Of a stretch of DNA of 13,006 bases, positions 6,706 through 13,006 are shown piece after piece. Both the position numbers and the translations under genes were made by a program. A model generated the notes under the pieces. That model was not told the origin of the DNA, searched no databases, and saw nothing but the letters and a program-made list of their open reading frames with translations. Position 1 is the stretch's first letter. The number at the start of each line of letters is the position of its first letter. The stretch lies in contig PMCR01000275.1 of the NCBI GenBank assembly GCA_003155465.1, positions 1-13,006 on the forward strand. The letters are read 5' to 3'. The DNA is from Myxococcales bacterium (lineage in GTDB: Bacteria > Myxococcota > Polyangia > Fen-1088).

Positions 6706-6820
6706 ATGTCACATGGTGGCAAACGAGCCCATCCAGACATTCTCAAGGGGAACACGTCGATTGGATTAGCCCGGACCGCAGCCTGTGTCAGTTTCCTTGG
6801 CTTGCGAGTACTTCGTGCTC

Positions 6821-6922
6821 AAGAGGTGTCTGGAAATCGGCTCTCCTGGATTTTGTGTTCCGATGATTTCGATCACGTGCGCGACGAAAATCGCTTTTCA
6901 CGGCGATTGATGGACACGTCTT
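6821..6922 (-). mobile_element. MITE-like element, copy M1 (102 bp)
   Basis: In the - strand reading it begins AAGACGTGTCCA and ends with the inverted counterpart (AAGAGGTGTCYR on the other strand). It matches 11662-11763 over its full length without gaps, with 12 mismatches in 102 positions (about 88% identity). Including CTC and CAG outside the ends, the shared palindromic unit may be 108 bp. No transposase is encoded, and I see no clear target-site duplication. It lies 58 bp upstream of the HAD gene start. Confidence 0.75.
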
Positions 6923-6980
6923 CAGCTTGCCGTCCTGACTTCGCCCCTCTGGCCTCTCCACCCCCAACCGAGACCCTCCC

Positions 6981-7610
6981 CTGAGATTCAAGCTGGTCAT
7001 CTTCGATTTCGACGGCACCCTGGCCGACAGTCTCGGCTGGTTCATTGGCATTTCCGACCAGCTGGCTGACGAGTTCGGGTTCGACCGAATCGATCAAGAC
7101 CAAGTCGCCACCCTCAGGCGTCACGATGCCGCCACGTTGCTCAGACTGCACCACGTGCCCCTATGGAAAGTGCCCTTCATCGCGACCCGCTTCCGCAGGT
7201 TGATGGCCAAACAGATCCACACGATCTCTCCGTTTCCTGGCATTGCCGACCTGCTTGGCCGACTGTCACAGGCGGGGCTTACGCTGGCCGTGGTGACGTC
7301 CAACTCACGCGCCAATGTTCGCCATGTCCTGGGCAGGCAAAGCATGGGGTTCCTGGCGGCCTGCGAAGGAGGCGTGTCCATCTTTGGCAAGCGCGTGAAG
7401 CTGCGCAAGGTCCTGCGGCACAGTGGCATCCACCCCGCCCAGGCCATCTTTATCGGCGACGAGATTCGTGACATCGAGGCAGCCCGCGACGCAGGCATCG
7501 CGAGCGGCGCAGTGACTTGGGGCTTCACAGACGTGGATGCGCTCCAGGCTCATTCGCCCGACATGCTGTTCGGGAGTGTGGAGGAGATGCTTTCTGCGCT
7601 GGTGGGCTAG
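6981..7610 (+). CDS. HAD-superfamily phosphatase (phosphoglycolate phosphatase-like), CTG start
   Basis: A 209-residue haloacid dehalogenase-type hydrolase. Motif I is VIFDFDGTLADS with the nucleophile Asp and general acid Asp at residues 9 and 11. A small cap domain follows. Motif II is VVTSNS, motif III is a Lys in GKRVKLRKVL, and motif IV is FIGDEIRDIEAARDAG. The family removes phosphate from small metabolites in the cytoplasm; the substrate is unknown. In this frame no ATG, GTG or TTG exists between the upstream TGA (6936-6938) and motif I. The only start that gives the usual beginning (xRFKLVIFDFDGT) is CTG at 6981. The first standard start, TTG at 7137, would remove motif I and the catalytic Asp. 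Either CTG is used, or an ATG has mutated and the gene is impaired. It converges with the response regulator gene, 56 bp apart, with no clear terminator between. Confidence 0.85.
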   Translation: MRFKLVIFDFDGTLADSLGWFIGISDQLADEFGFDRIDQDQVATLRRHDAATLLRLHHVPLWKVPFIATRFRRLMAKQIHTISPFPGIADLLGRLSQAGLTLAVVTSNSRANVRHVLGRQSMGFLAACEGGVSIFGKRVKLRKVLRHSGIHPAQAIFIGDEIRDIEAARDAGIASGAVTWGFTDVDALQAHSPDMLFGSVEEMLSALVG

Positions 7611-7666
7611 CTATTTCACACAGAGGACGCGGAGACCGACGAGACGCGATCAATGTGCGGCACGCC

Positions 7667-9064
7667 CTACCCTGTCTTCTTGAAGTCCTCTGAGCGCACG
7701 CTGTAGCGCTTGAGCAGGCGATGCAGACTCTCGCGCTCGATGCCGGCCCGCTCAGCGGCGCGGGTCACGTTGCCGTCAAACTCGCGCATCAGCACCGCAA
7801 GGTACTCGCGTGAGATACGGTCGCGTGCGGTCTCCATGGCCTCGCGGTAGGGCATCTTGATCAGCACCTCGGCCGGCAGCGCGCCCACCTGCGCCCCCCG
7901 CAGCTCTGCGAGCAAATCGCGGATATCGATCTCTTTGCCGGCCGCGATGGCGACCGCGCGCTCGATGGCGTTCTCCAACTCGCGCACGTTGCCCGGCCAG
8001 TTGTGGGACGTCAACGCCCGCATGGCCGCATTGCCGATCCCCACGATTTCGCGCTTTGAGCTGCGCGCATGCTTGGCAAGGAAGTGAGCCGCCAACGCCG
8101 GGATGTCCTCGCGTCGCTCGCGCAGGGCGGGCATACGAATGGGGAAGACGTGCAACCGGTAGAAGAGGTCCTCGCGGAAACGGCCGGCTTGCACCTCGGC
8201 CTTCAGCTCGCGATGGGTGGCGGCTATGATCCGCACGTCGACCGAGAACGGCGTGTTCTCACCCACCCGACGGATCTCCTTGTCCTGCGCCACCCGATTC
8301 AGCTTCACCTGCACGGGCAAGGGCAATTCCCCCACCTCGTCGAGAAACAGGGTGCCGTGGTTGGCTTCCTCGAACAGGCCGGGCTTGGTGGCTGCCGCGC
8401 CGGTAAAGGCGCCTTTGGCATGGCCGAAAAGCTCACTCTCCACCAACTCGGCCGGCAGCGCTCCGCAGTTCACCGGTACGAAGCGATTGTGTTTGCGCTC
8501 GCTATGGTAGTGCACCGCGCGCGCCGCCAGCTCCTTGCCGGTGCCGGTCTCCCCGGTGAGCAGCACGGTCATGTCGAGCCCTGCGGCCCGCTCGAGAAGG
8601 CCGTACACCTCGCGCATGGGCGGGCTCTTGCCAATCATGTTGTGGAACGAGTTCACGCCCTCCAGCTCCTTGCGCAGACTCGCCGCCTGTGCGCGCAGGC
8701 TCCGGCGCTCCAGGGCACGCGCCACCACCAGCGCCGCAGCGTCGGGATCGAACGGTTTCTGGATATAGTCGTACGCGCCCTGCTTCATCGCCTCGACCGC
8801 ATCGGGAACCGCGCCATAGGCGGTCATCAAGACCACTTCGGTCTCGGGCCAGCGCGCCTTGACCGATTCCAACACGGTGAAACCGCTGGCACCAGGCATC
8901 TTGAGATCGGTCACCACCAGGTCGAACTCGTGTTCGGCGATCAGCGCCAGCGCCTTGGCGCCGTCGCTGGCCGTGCTCAGGTTGTGCTCCTCGCCCAGGA
9001 TCTTGGCGAACAGCTTGAGCATGTTCTCCTTGTCGTCTACTACCAGCACGGACGGCCGGTTCAT
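7667..9064 (-). CDS. NtrC-family sigma54-dependent response regulator
   Basis: A 465-residue protein with three domains. The receiver domain, about 4-118, has acidic pair Asp10/Asp11, phospho-acceptor Asp53 in VVTDLKMPG and Lys103 in IQKPF. The AAA+ domain, about 142-375, has Walker A GETGTGKE at 171-178, the sigma54-contact loop GAFTGA at 218-223 and Walker B LFLDE at 239-243. A Fis-type helix-turn-helix lies at about 425-458 (GNVTRAAERAGIERESLHRLLKRY). It activates sigma54 promoters when phosphorylated by its kinase. ATG at 9064 has AGGAGG six bases upstream and overlaps the kinase stop (ATGA). A GTG at 9085 would add seven residues but lies upstream of the Shine-Dalgarno. Targets are unknown. 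ZraR/HydG-like regulators beside RND pump genes often control metal efflux, and remains of such a pump lie just beyond the kinase gene. Confidence 0.95.
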   Translation of the reverse strand: MNRPSVLVVDDKENMLKLFAKILGEEHNLSTASDGAKALALIAEHEFDLVVTDLKMPGASGFTVLESVKARWPETEVVLMTAYGAVPDAVEAMKQGAYDYIQKPFDPDAAALVVARALERRSLRAQAASLRKELEGVNSFHNMIGKSPPMREVYGLLERAAGLDMTVLLTGETGTGKELAARAVHYHSERKHNRFVPVNCGALPAELVESELFGHAKGAFTGAAATKPGLFEEANHGTLFLDEVGELPLPVQVKLNRVAQDKEIRRVGENTPFSVDVRIIAATHRELKAEVQAGRFREDLFYRLHVFPIRMPALRERREDIPALAAHFLAKHARSSKREIVGIGNAAMRALTSHNWPGNVRELENAIERAVAIAAGKEIDIRDLLAELRGAQVGALPAEVLIKMPYREAMETARDRISREYLAVLMREFDGNVTRAAERAGIERESLHRLLKRYSVRSEDFKKTG

Positions 9065-10524
9065 GTCGTTCCTCCTTTGGGGCACGGCAGGCGCAAGACG
9101 AAGCAGGCGCCGCCCTGTCCGGGCGGCTCGGCGACGATTTCGCCGCCATGGGCGCGCGCGATGGCCTGCGACACTGCCAATCCCAGACCAGTCCCGCGCG
9201 GCTTGTTGGTGAAGAAGGGTTCGAACAAGCGCTCACGCGCCTCGCTATCCAGGCCGTGGCCTGAATCACGCACCGTCACCTGCGAGCGCTGGTCGTTTTC
9301 GCTGACATGGATGTCGACGCTTCCCCCAGGAGCAGCCGCCTCGACCGCGTTCTTGATGAGGTTGAGCAGGACCTGGCGCAACTTGGACGCCGTGCCCGCG
9401 GCACCACCCTGCCCTGCAACGGTCACAGTCACACCCGGTGACGGCGACGATTCCGCAAACCGTGCCACCACGTCGTCGCACAGCCCGCGCAGGTCCACGC
9501 GCTGCGAGCCCGCCTCGACCGGCCGCGAAAAATCGAGGAGTCCTTCCACGATCTCCTGACAGCGAAGAACCTCTTCCTCGACGATCGCCAAATCATCGGC
9601 CAGGGACCCGACCGCCTTCTTGCGCAGCAGGCGCGTGTACCCCAGGATCACGCCCAGCGGGTTGTTGATCTCGTGCGCCACGCCAGCGGCCAGACGACCC
9701 ACGCCAGCCAGGCGTTCGCTCTGCAAGAGGCGACTCTGCTGTTCCTTAAGCGATGCGACCATCGCGTTGAACTGGCGGGCCAGGTCGCCAAACTCGTCGT
9801 TGCCGCCAACCACGATGCGCGTGTCGAGGTCGCCCGCTGCCAGCCGTTCTGCACCCGCATGCAAAAACGCCACCGGCCGGGCCACCTTGCGGCCGAGATA
9901 GACGGCCACAACGCCGGCCAGAAGGGGCGCCAGCACCAGGAAGAACACGCTCCAGGCCACGGTCCGCTCGCGCGTCGACTGCGCAAATGACTGCAGCTCC
10001 CCGATGGCGTCTTCGAAGCGCTTGGCCAATAGGTCAGTCCGCTGCTGAATGCGGCTCACCATCGCCAGCGCGCGTGCGTGCTCGACGTTGGCATCCGCGG
10101 TCCGTCCGGACAGTACCGCCGGAACGATCTGCCGGCTGAAAACGCCGTCCAGCTCAGCCGCGCCGGCCTCGATGTCGTCGACCCAGGCGCGCTCGTCGGG
10201 CCGTTCCGCACGCTGGCGCAAGCTCTTGATCAAGGTGAGAACGCGCGTCTTGGCCTCGGCATAGAAACCGAGGTGGCTGTCATTGCCGATGATGATGGTG
10301 TGGGCCTGATGGGCGTACTGGTCGCGCACGGCGCTGGCCAAGTCCAGGGCCAGGCGCATACTGTCCACACGTGCCCGCGTCTGGGCGAGGCCGCGATTGA
10401 CCTGGGCGAAGCCGAGTAGGGCGATCAGCGTGGCTGCAGCGTAGAGGGCAATCAGCGCGGCGAACGCCAGCGCCAGCCGGCGCGCAGTTCCGGAACGCAG
10501 AATGCTGGGGCCCGATGGTGACAT
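9061..10524 (-). CDS. Membrane sensor histidine kinase with HAMP domain
   Basis: A 487-residue kinase. A transmembrane helix at about 17-39 is followed by a mostly helical periplasmic sensor of about 145 residues (four-helix-bundle-like). The second membrane helix is at about 189-210 and HAMP at about 211-265. The HisKA domain has phospho-acceptor His284 in GVAHEINNPLG. The ATPase domain has N box NLIKNAVEAA, DSGHGL and GTGLGLAVS. It phosphorylates the response regulator encoded 4 bp overlapping downstream. The sensor contains AHQAHTIIIGNDSH near residues 71-84, a His cluster that could bind metal, although this is only a suggestion. Organisation is like ZraS/HydH/NtrB kinases. Start ATG 10524 has only a weak Shine-Dalgarno (CCGAAG), but no better start lies nearby and the membrane topology fits. 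Confidence 0.93.
   Translation of the reverse strand: MSPSGPSILRSGTARRLALAFAALIALYAAATLIALLGFAQVNRGLAQTRARVDSMRLALDLASAVRDQYAHQAHTIIIGNDSHLGFYAEAKTRVLTLIKSLRQRAERPDERAWVDDIEAGAAELDGVFSRQIVPAVLSGRTADANVEHARALAMVSRIQQRTDLLAKRFEDAIGELQSFAQSTRERTVAWSVFFLVLAPLLAGVVAVYLGRKVARPVAFLHAGAERLAAGDLDTRIVVGGNDEFGDLARQFNAMVASLKEQQSRLLQSERLAGVGRLAAGVAHEINNPLGVILGYTRLLRKKAVGSLADDLAIVEEEVLRCQEIVEGLLDFSRPVEAGSQRVDLRGLCDDVVARFAESSPSPGVTVTVAGQGGAAGTASKLRQVLLNLIKNAVEAAAPGGSVDIHVSENDQRSQVTVRDSGHGLDSEARERLFEPFFTNKPRGTGLGLAVSQAIARAHGGEIVAEPPGQGGACFVLRLPCPKGGTT
9071..9078 (-). promoter_or_regulatory. Shine-Dalgarno fixing the response-regulator start
   Basis: AAAGGAGG on the - strand lies six bases before ATG at 9062-9064, inside the last codons of the kinase gene. 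It excludes the in-frame GTG at 9085 and supports translational coupling. Confidence 0.75.
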
Positions 10525-10534
10525 CTTCGGTTAC

Positions 10535-10564
10535 AGTGTAGCCGAGCCGGTCAGTCACCGCCAA
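10535..10564 (-). promoter_or_regulatory. Possible promoter of the kinase/regulator operon
   Basis: Read on the - strand: TTGGCG, 18 bases, TACACT, with the -10 box only about 11 bases from the ATG. The transcript would be nearly leaderless. Weak match, judged by eye. Confidence 0.25.
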
Positions 10565-10620
10565 GGCGACGCCGGGTGCGCTCTCCTCGCCTTGGGCCAG
10601 CCCACGTTGAGACGAGCCAC

Positions 10621-11462
10621 GGACCCGCCGGCGTGAAGAGCGAGCTGGGCCCCGACGCAACCAGCGTGGGCTGAGTGTTCCAGTGCGCGCTGGCTTTTCG
10701 ATCCGGCAGGCATAGCCGCGACGAGCTGCGCAGCTTGCAGGACTGGTTCCTGCGCTATGCAGTCCAAGCCGTACCTGGGGTGGCCGAGGTCGCCACCGTG
10801 GGCGGTCAGGTGCGCCAGTACCAGGTCAACGTCGACCCCAGCAAGCTGGCTGCGCGCAACCTACCCCTGCAGGTAGTGATCGATGCGGTTCGCAAGGGCA
10901 ACGCGGAGGTGGGCGTGCGCCTGGCCTAATCTCTGGCAAGCAGGAGGCCGAAAGGGAAGTTTCCGCACCGTCAGGCGGGAGGCCTTGCTGGTTCATGCCA
11001 CCGCTACGCGAGGGCACCCTGCTCTACATGCCCTCGGTGGTCCAGCCGGGCATCTCGGCCGCCGAGGCAGAGAAAGCCCTGCGGGGACAGGACAAGCTTC
11101 TCATGACCTTCCCTGAAGTCGAGCGCGTGTTCGGCAAAGCGGGCCGCGCCAACACTTCCACGAAACCGGCGCCGCTCACCATGATGGAGATGACAATCAT
11201 GCTGAAGCCCGAATCGCGGTGGCGTGAGAAACCGCGCTGACACACGTCCTGGGCGCCCGAATGGCTCAAGCCCGCGCTGCGAGCCTTTTGGCGTGACCGT
11301 GTCAGCGAGGAAGAGCTTGTCAGCGAGATGGACCAGCGCTTGCGATTGCCCGGCATCAGCAATGCCTGGACCACGCCCATCAAGGGTCGCCTCGACATGC
11401 TCCCCACCGGCATCCGCACGCCGGTGGGCATCAAGGTGAGCGGCCCGAATCTCGACCTCATC
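10621..11462 (+). pseudogene. Decayed CusA/CzcA-type heavy-metal RND efflux pump
   Basis: Three stretches clearly match CusA/CzcA. First, 10621-10920: GPAGVKSELGPDATSVG, stop, VFQCAL, then [25 protein letters not shown] and [28 protein letters not shown], from the N-terminal third of the family. Second, about 10990-11237: [29 protein letters not shown] and [12 protein letters not shown], from the middle. Third, in the same frame after a TGA: SWAPEWLKPALRAFW to NAWTTPIKGRLDMLPTGIRTPVGIKVSGPNLDLI. Homology then stops. Roughly 350 residues are missing between the first two pieces, and the reading frame changes there. Both in-frame TGA codons (10672-10674, 11238-11240) replace conserved Trp. The N-terminus and the C-terminal third are absent. 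The product cannot work as a pump. It is divergent from the two-component system, with which it may once have formed a metal-resistance locus. Confidence 0.88.
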
Positions 11463-11661
11463 TACCTATGGCGACGCAAGGAAGTCACGGCTAAGGCAAC
11501 CGCGCAAACCTGACGAAGGCAGAGATGAGGTGCGAGTCAACCGCCCGACGGCCTTGTTCCCGTGTGAGACAAGAGCCTACTAGTCGTCTGCGCGTAACTG
11601 TGAGGTGAAATAGTTGAAGTCAGCGCGCCCTCGAAGACACTAATTTTTCAGGGGGGGACTC

Positions 11662-11763
11662 AAGACGTGTCCATAGATCGTCGCGAAAAGCGATCTCCGT
11701 CGCGCAAGTGATCGAAACCATTCGAACACAAAATCCAGGAGAGCCGATTTCTGGACACCTCTT
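11662..11763 (+). mobile_element. MITE-like element, copy M2 (102 bp)
   Basis: It begins AAGACGTGTCCA and ends TGGACACCTCTT: 12-bp terminal inverted repeats with one mismatch. It is the inverted copy of 6821-6922, same length, about 88% identical by hand alignment. The central part GAACACAAAATCCAGGAGAG is fully conserved. No transposase is encoded. It ends 43 bp before the lipoprotein ATG. An ATG at 11708 inside it is in frame with that gene but is not its likely start. Confidence 0.75.
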
Positions 11764-11794
11764 CAGAGAACAATACGCGGACAGTCGTACCATC

Positions 11795-11799
11795 GGAGG
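11795..11799 (+). promoter_or_regulatory. Shine-Dalgarno fixing the lipoprotein start at 11807
   Basis: GGAGG lies seven bases before ATG 11807. The in-frame ATG at 11708 lies inside the mobile element and would bury the signal peptide 33 residues in. Confidence 0.75.
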
Positions 11800-11806
11800 C
11801 CAATCA

Positions 11807-12991
11807 ATGCTCATCCATCAGTTCGCTCCGCTTTCTCTTGTACGACGGGGCTGGGTGGGATGTGCTGCCTTGCTGGCGTTTTCTGCTTTGGGGTGCCAAA
11901 TCAACTCGAAGGGACTCGCTGCCAGAGACGACACCGGTAGAGATGCTGCGCTCGTGACGTCCGATGGCTCGGCCGCGGCGTCAGGCGGAGCCACAGGCAC
12001 GACCGACGGAGCCACAGCCACGACCGACGGAGCCGTGGCCGCGACCGACGCAACCACGGCCACGCCCGATGGAACCTTGGCCGCAGCAGGAGGAACAACG
12101 ACTGCGCCCGACGCGACCCCGGCCGCGACCGGTGGGACCAAGGTTGTGGTCGGTGGAACCACAGCCGCGACCGGCGGGACCACGATTGACGCCAACGGGA
12201 CCACGACTGCACCCGGCGGAACCACGGCCGCGACCGGCGGGGCCACTATTGACCCCAGCTGGACAACGGCTGCGTCCGGCGGAACGACAGCCGCACTCGG
12301 CGGAACCACGACCGCAATCGGTGGGACGACAGCCGCACTCGGTGGGACCACGGCCGCACTTGGCGGAAACACGGCCGCAATCGGTGGAACCACGATGGTT
12401 CAGGACGGCGGCGGCGACGCTCCACCACCGACCCCAGATACTCGCGCTGACACTTTCTTGCCACCCCCGGACGCTGGCGGCGATCGCCCAGCCACTTGCG
12501 GCTGGCTCGGCCTGCCCTGTTGCCAGGGCAATGTGTGCAGCGAGCCTCTTACCACTTGCACGTCGAGTGGCCTGGGACAAGCAACCTGTACCCGCTGCGG
12601 CCAAACCGACGGCGCCTGCTGTCCGGACAACTCCTGCTCCGGCGGTGGCTGCTGCAACAGGAATGGAATCTGCATTGGCCAAGGCGCTGCCTGTCCAAAC
12701 AATCTTGGCGGCGGCACCTGTTCCAACAACGCATGCGAATCCGGCGGCAACGCCTGTGGTGCGCTCGGCGATCCCTGTTGCGGCAATCCCGGGGTCTGCA
12801 CAGCGGGTGGTCTCGCGTGCGCGACCGGCGCCTCCGGCGAGACCTGCCAGATCTGCGGTGGAGAGAATGGACCTTGTTGCGGCTCAGGAGCGGCCGCGGG
12901 TCGCACCTGCTCCACCGCCAAACTCATCTGCCAAGGCAATGGTGGCGGTCGCGGCGGTGTGACGACCTACACATGCCGGGGTGTGCCATGA
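11807..12991 (+). CDS. Repeat-stalk lipoprotein with Cys-rich C-terminal domain
   Basis: A 394-residue secreted protein of unknown function. The N-terminus is a signal peptide (about 1-29) ending SALG-C30, a lipoprotein-type cleavage site. Residues 52-198 are 21 tandem heptapeptides of consensus xGGTTAA. A Pro/Asp-rich linker follows (about 199-226). Residues about 227-394 hold 28 cysteines, arranged around four CG-x4-(P/A)CC units: CGWLGLPCC, CGQTDGACC, CGALGDPCC and CGGENGPCC. This suggests a small disulfide-stabilised domain held away from the membrane on a flexible, possibly glycosylated Thr-rich stalk. Such architectures are frequent in Polyangia, but none has a role I can name. The gene is monocistronic or first of an operon: its stop overlaps an ATG (ATGA) at 12988. 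The wrong-strand and frame +3 readings of the repeat are also open because of its 21-bp period. Confidence 0.85.
   Translation: MLIHQFAPLSLVRRGWVGCAALLAFSALGCQINSKGLAARDDTGRDAALVTSDGSAAASGGATGTTDGATATTDGAVAATDATTATPDGTLAAAGGTTTAPDATPAATGGTKVVVGGTTAATGGTTIDANGTTTAPGGTTAATGGATIDPSWTTAASGGTTAALGGTTTAIGGTTAALGGTTAALGGNTAAIGGTTMVQDGGGDAPPPTPDTRADTFLPPPDAGGDRPATCGWLGLPCCQGNVCSEPLTTCTSSGLGQATCTRCGQTDGACCPDNSCSGGGCCNRNGICIGQGAACPNNLGGGTCSNNACESGGNACGALGDPCCGNPGVCTAGGLACATGASGETCQICGGENGPCCGSGAAAGRTCSTAKLICQGNGGGRGGVTTYTCRGVP
11960..12400 (+). repeat. Coding 21-bp tandem repeat array, 21 units
   Basis: Every unit is exactly seven codons, giving xGGTTAA with drift. The first units are diverged (SDGSAAA, TDGATAT, TDGAVAA, PDGTLAA). 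The last six are nearest the consensus (SGGTTAA, LGGTTTA, IGGTTAA, LGGTTAA, LGGNTAA, IGGTTMV). Unit changes keep the frame. It is not a CRISPR: units are contiguous, short and translated. Confidence 0.9.
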
Positions 12992-12994
12992 GGC

Positions 12995-13003
12995 AAAGGA
13001 GAG
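12995..13003 (+). promoter_or_regulatory. Possible ribosome-binding site of a gene beyond the window
   Basis: AAAGGAGAG close to the window end looks like a Shine-Dalgarno for a start just outside it. Alternatively a gene begins at ATG 12988, overlapping the lipoprotein stop. The window is too short to decide. Confidence 0.3.
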
Positions 13004-13006
13004 ACC

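Larger units (their letters stand above)
6558..6980. other. 423-bp intergenic region between divergent genes
   Basis: It separates the - strand cytochrome operon from the + strand HAD gene. It holds two promoter-like sequences for the operon (6645-6705), an unremarkable stretch 6706-6820 and the MITE-like element 6821-6922. A 58-bp C-rich leader with no clear Shine-Dalgarno precedes the phosphatase. It has lower GC than its surroundings around 6640-6720. The open frames crossing it have no recognisable protein features. Confidence 0.6.
11463..11806. other. Intergenic region after the pump remnant
   Basis: After homology to CusA ends, the frame runs on as unrelated residues to a TGA at about 11513. 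From there to 11806 I see no gene. An imperfect stem (GGCCTTGT with ACAAGAGCC, about 11550-11577) is too weak to call a terminator. The MITE-like copy 11662-11763 lies at the right end. Confidence 0.55.

Noticed and set aside
6706..6760. Sigma54 (-24/-12) promoter before the cytochrome operon
   Set aside because: A TGG...TTTGC arrangement is present on the - strand, but GG-GC spacing is 8 or 12 instead of 10.
6682..6984. Small + strand open frame across the intergenic region
   Set aside because: It begins with TTG, runs through the MITE copy, shows no ribosome-binding site and no known motif.
7611..7666. Terminator between the convergent HAD and regulator genes
   Set aside because: GAGAC and GGAGAC occur as direct, not inverted, repeats; no stem with a T-tract could be drawn.
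8069..9559. 496-residue open frame on + strand opposite the regulator and kinase
   Set aside because: It crosses two well-supported genes on the other strand, has no domain, and is a high-GC antisense frame.
10621..11462. TGA read as tryptophan or selenocysteine
   Set aside because: Other genes here (metX, barrel, kinase, lipoprotein) use TGA as a sensible stop and TGG for Trp, and the pump is also deleted and frame-shifted, so simple decay explains it.
11708..11806. N-terminal extension of the lipoprotein starting at ATG 11708
   Set aside because: The codons come from the mobile element, lack a Shine-Dalgarno and would displace the signal peptide.
11960..12400. CRISPR-like array
   Set aside because: Units are 21 bp, contiguous, without spacers, and lie in a translated frame.
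11964..12962. 332-residue Pro/Arg/Gln-rich frame overlapping the lipoprotein, and the - strand frames there
   Set aside because: The 21-bp repeat period keeps several frames open. Only the 11807 frame has a Shine-Dalgarno, signal peptide and ordered Cys units.

Overview
The window is 13 kb of GC-rich bacterial DNA. It probably comes from a Myxococcota (former Deltaproteobacteria) chromosome. This is inferred from the high GC, a multiheme porin-cytochrome locus of the Geobacter/Anaeromyxobacter type, a sigma54-type two-component system, and a Cys-rich, Thr/Gly/Ala-repeat lipoprotein of the kind common in Polyangia. No 16S or other taxonomic marker is present, so genus and species cannot be given.

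Left part, + strand (1-2360): the C-terminal part of an Rrf2-family regulator, then metX (homoserine O-acyltransferase) and metW. The close spacing suggests a methionine-biosynthesis operon that may be sulfur- or redox-controlled.

Centre-left, - strand (6557 down to 2493): a tightly overlapping three-gene operon. It encodes a 13-haem outer-membrane lipoprotein cytochrome, an exported protein that looks like a beta-barrel, and a 13-haem periplasmic cytochrome. Together they look like a porin-cytochrome conduit that moves electrons across the outer membrane. Two good sigma70-like promoters lie upstream. Two copies of a structured palindromic repeat are attached to the last gene: one is translated in frame near its N-terminus, the other abuts its stop codon and fills the gap to metW.

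Centre-right (6981-11462): a HAD phosphatase (+) whose only plausible start is CTG, then a convergent histidine kinase/NtrC-type response regulator pair (- strand, 4-bp overlap). Divergent from the kinase are decayed remains of a CusA/CzcA heavy-metal RND pump, with two Trp-to-TGA nonsense codons and a large internal deletion. The kinase pair may be a metal-sensing system that has lost its local target.

Right part (11807-12991, +): a lipoprotein with 21 tandem heptapeptides followed by a 28-cysteine domain. A 102-bp MITE-like element with 12-bp terminal inverted repeats occurs twice in opposite orientation, at 6821-6922 and 11662-11763. The copies lie just upstream of the phosphatase and of the Cys-rich lipoprotein, and bracket the HAD/two-component/pseudo-cusA segment.

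The most notable content is the 26-haem conduit with its repeat-modified cytochrome gene and the two unnamed small repeat families.
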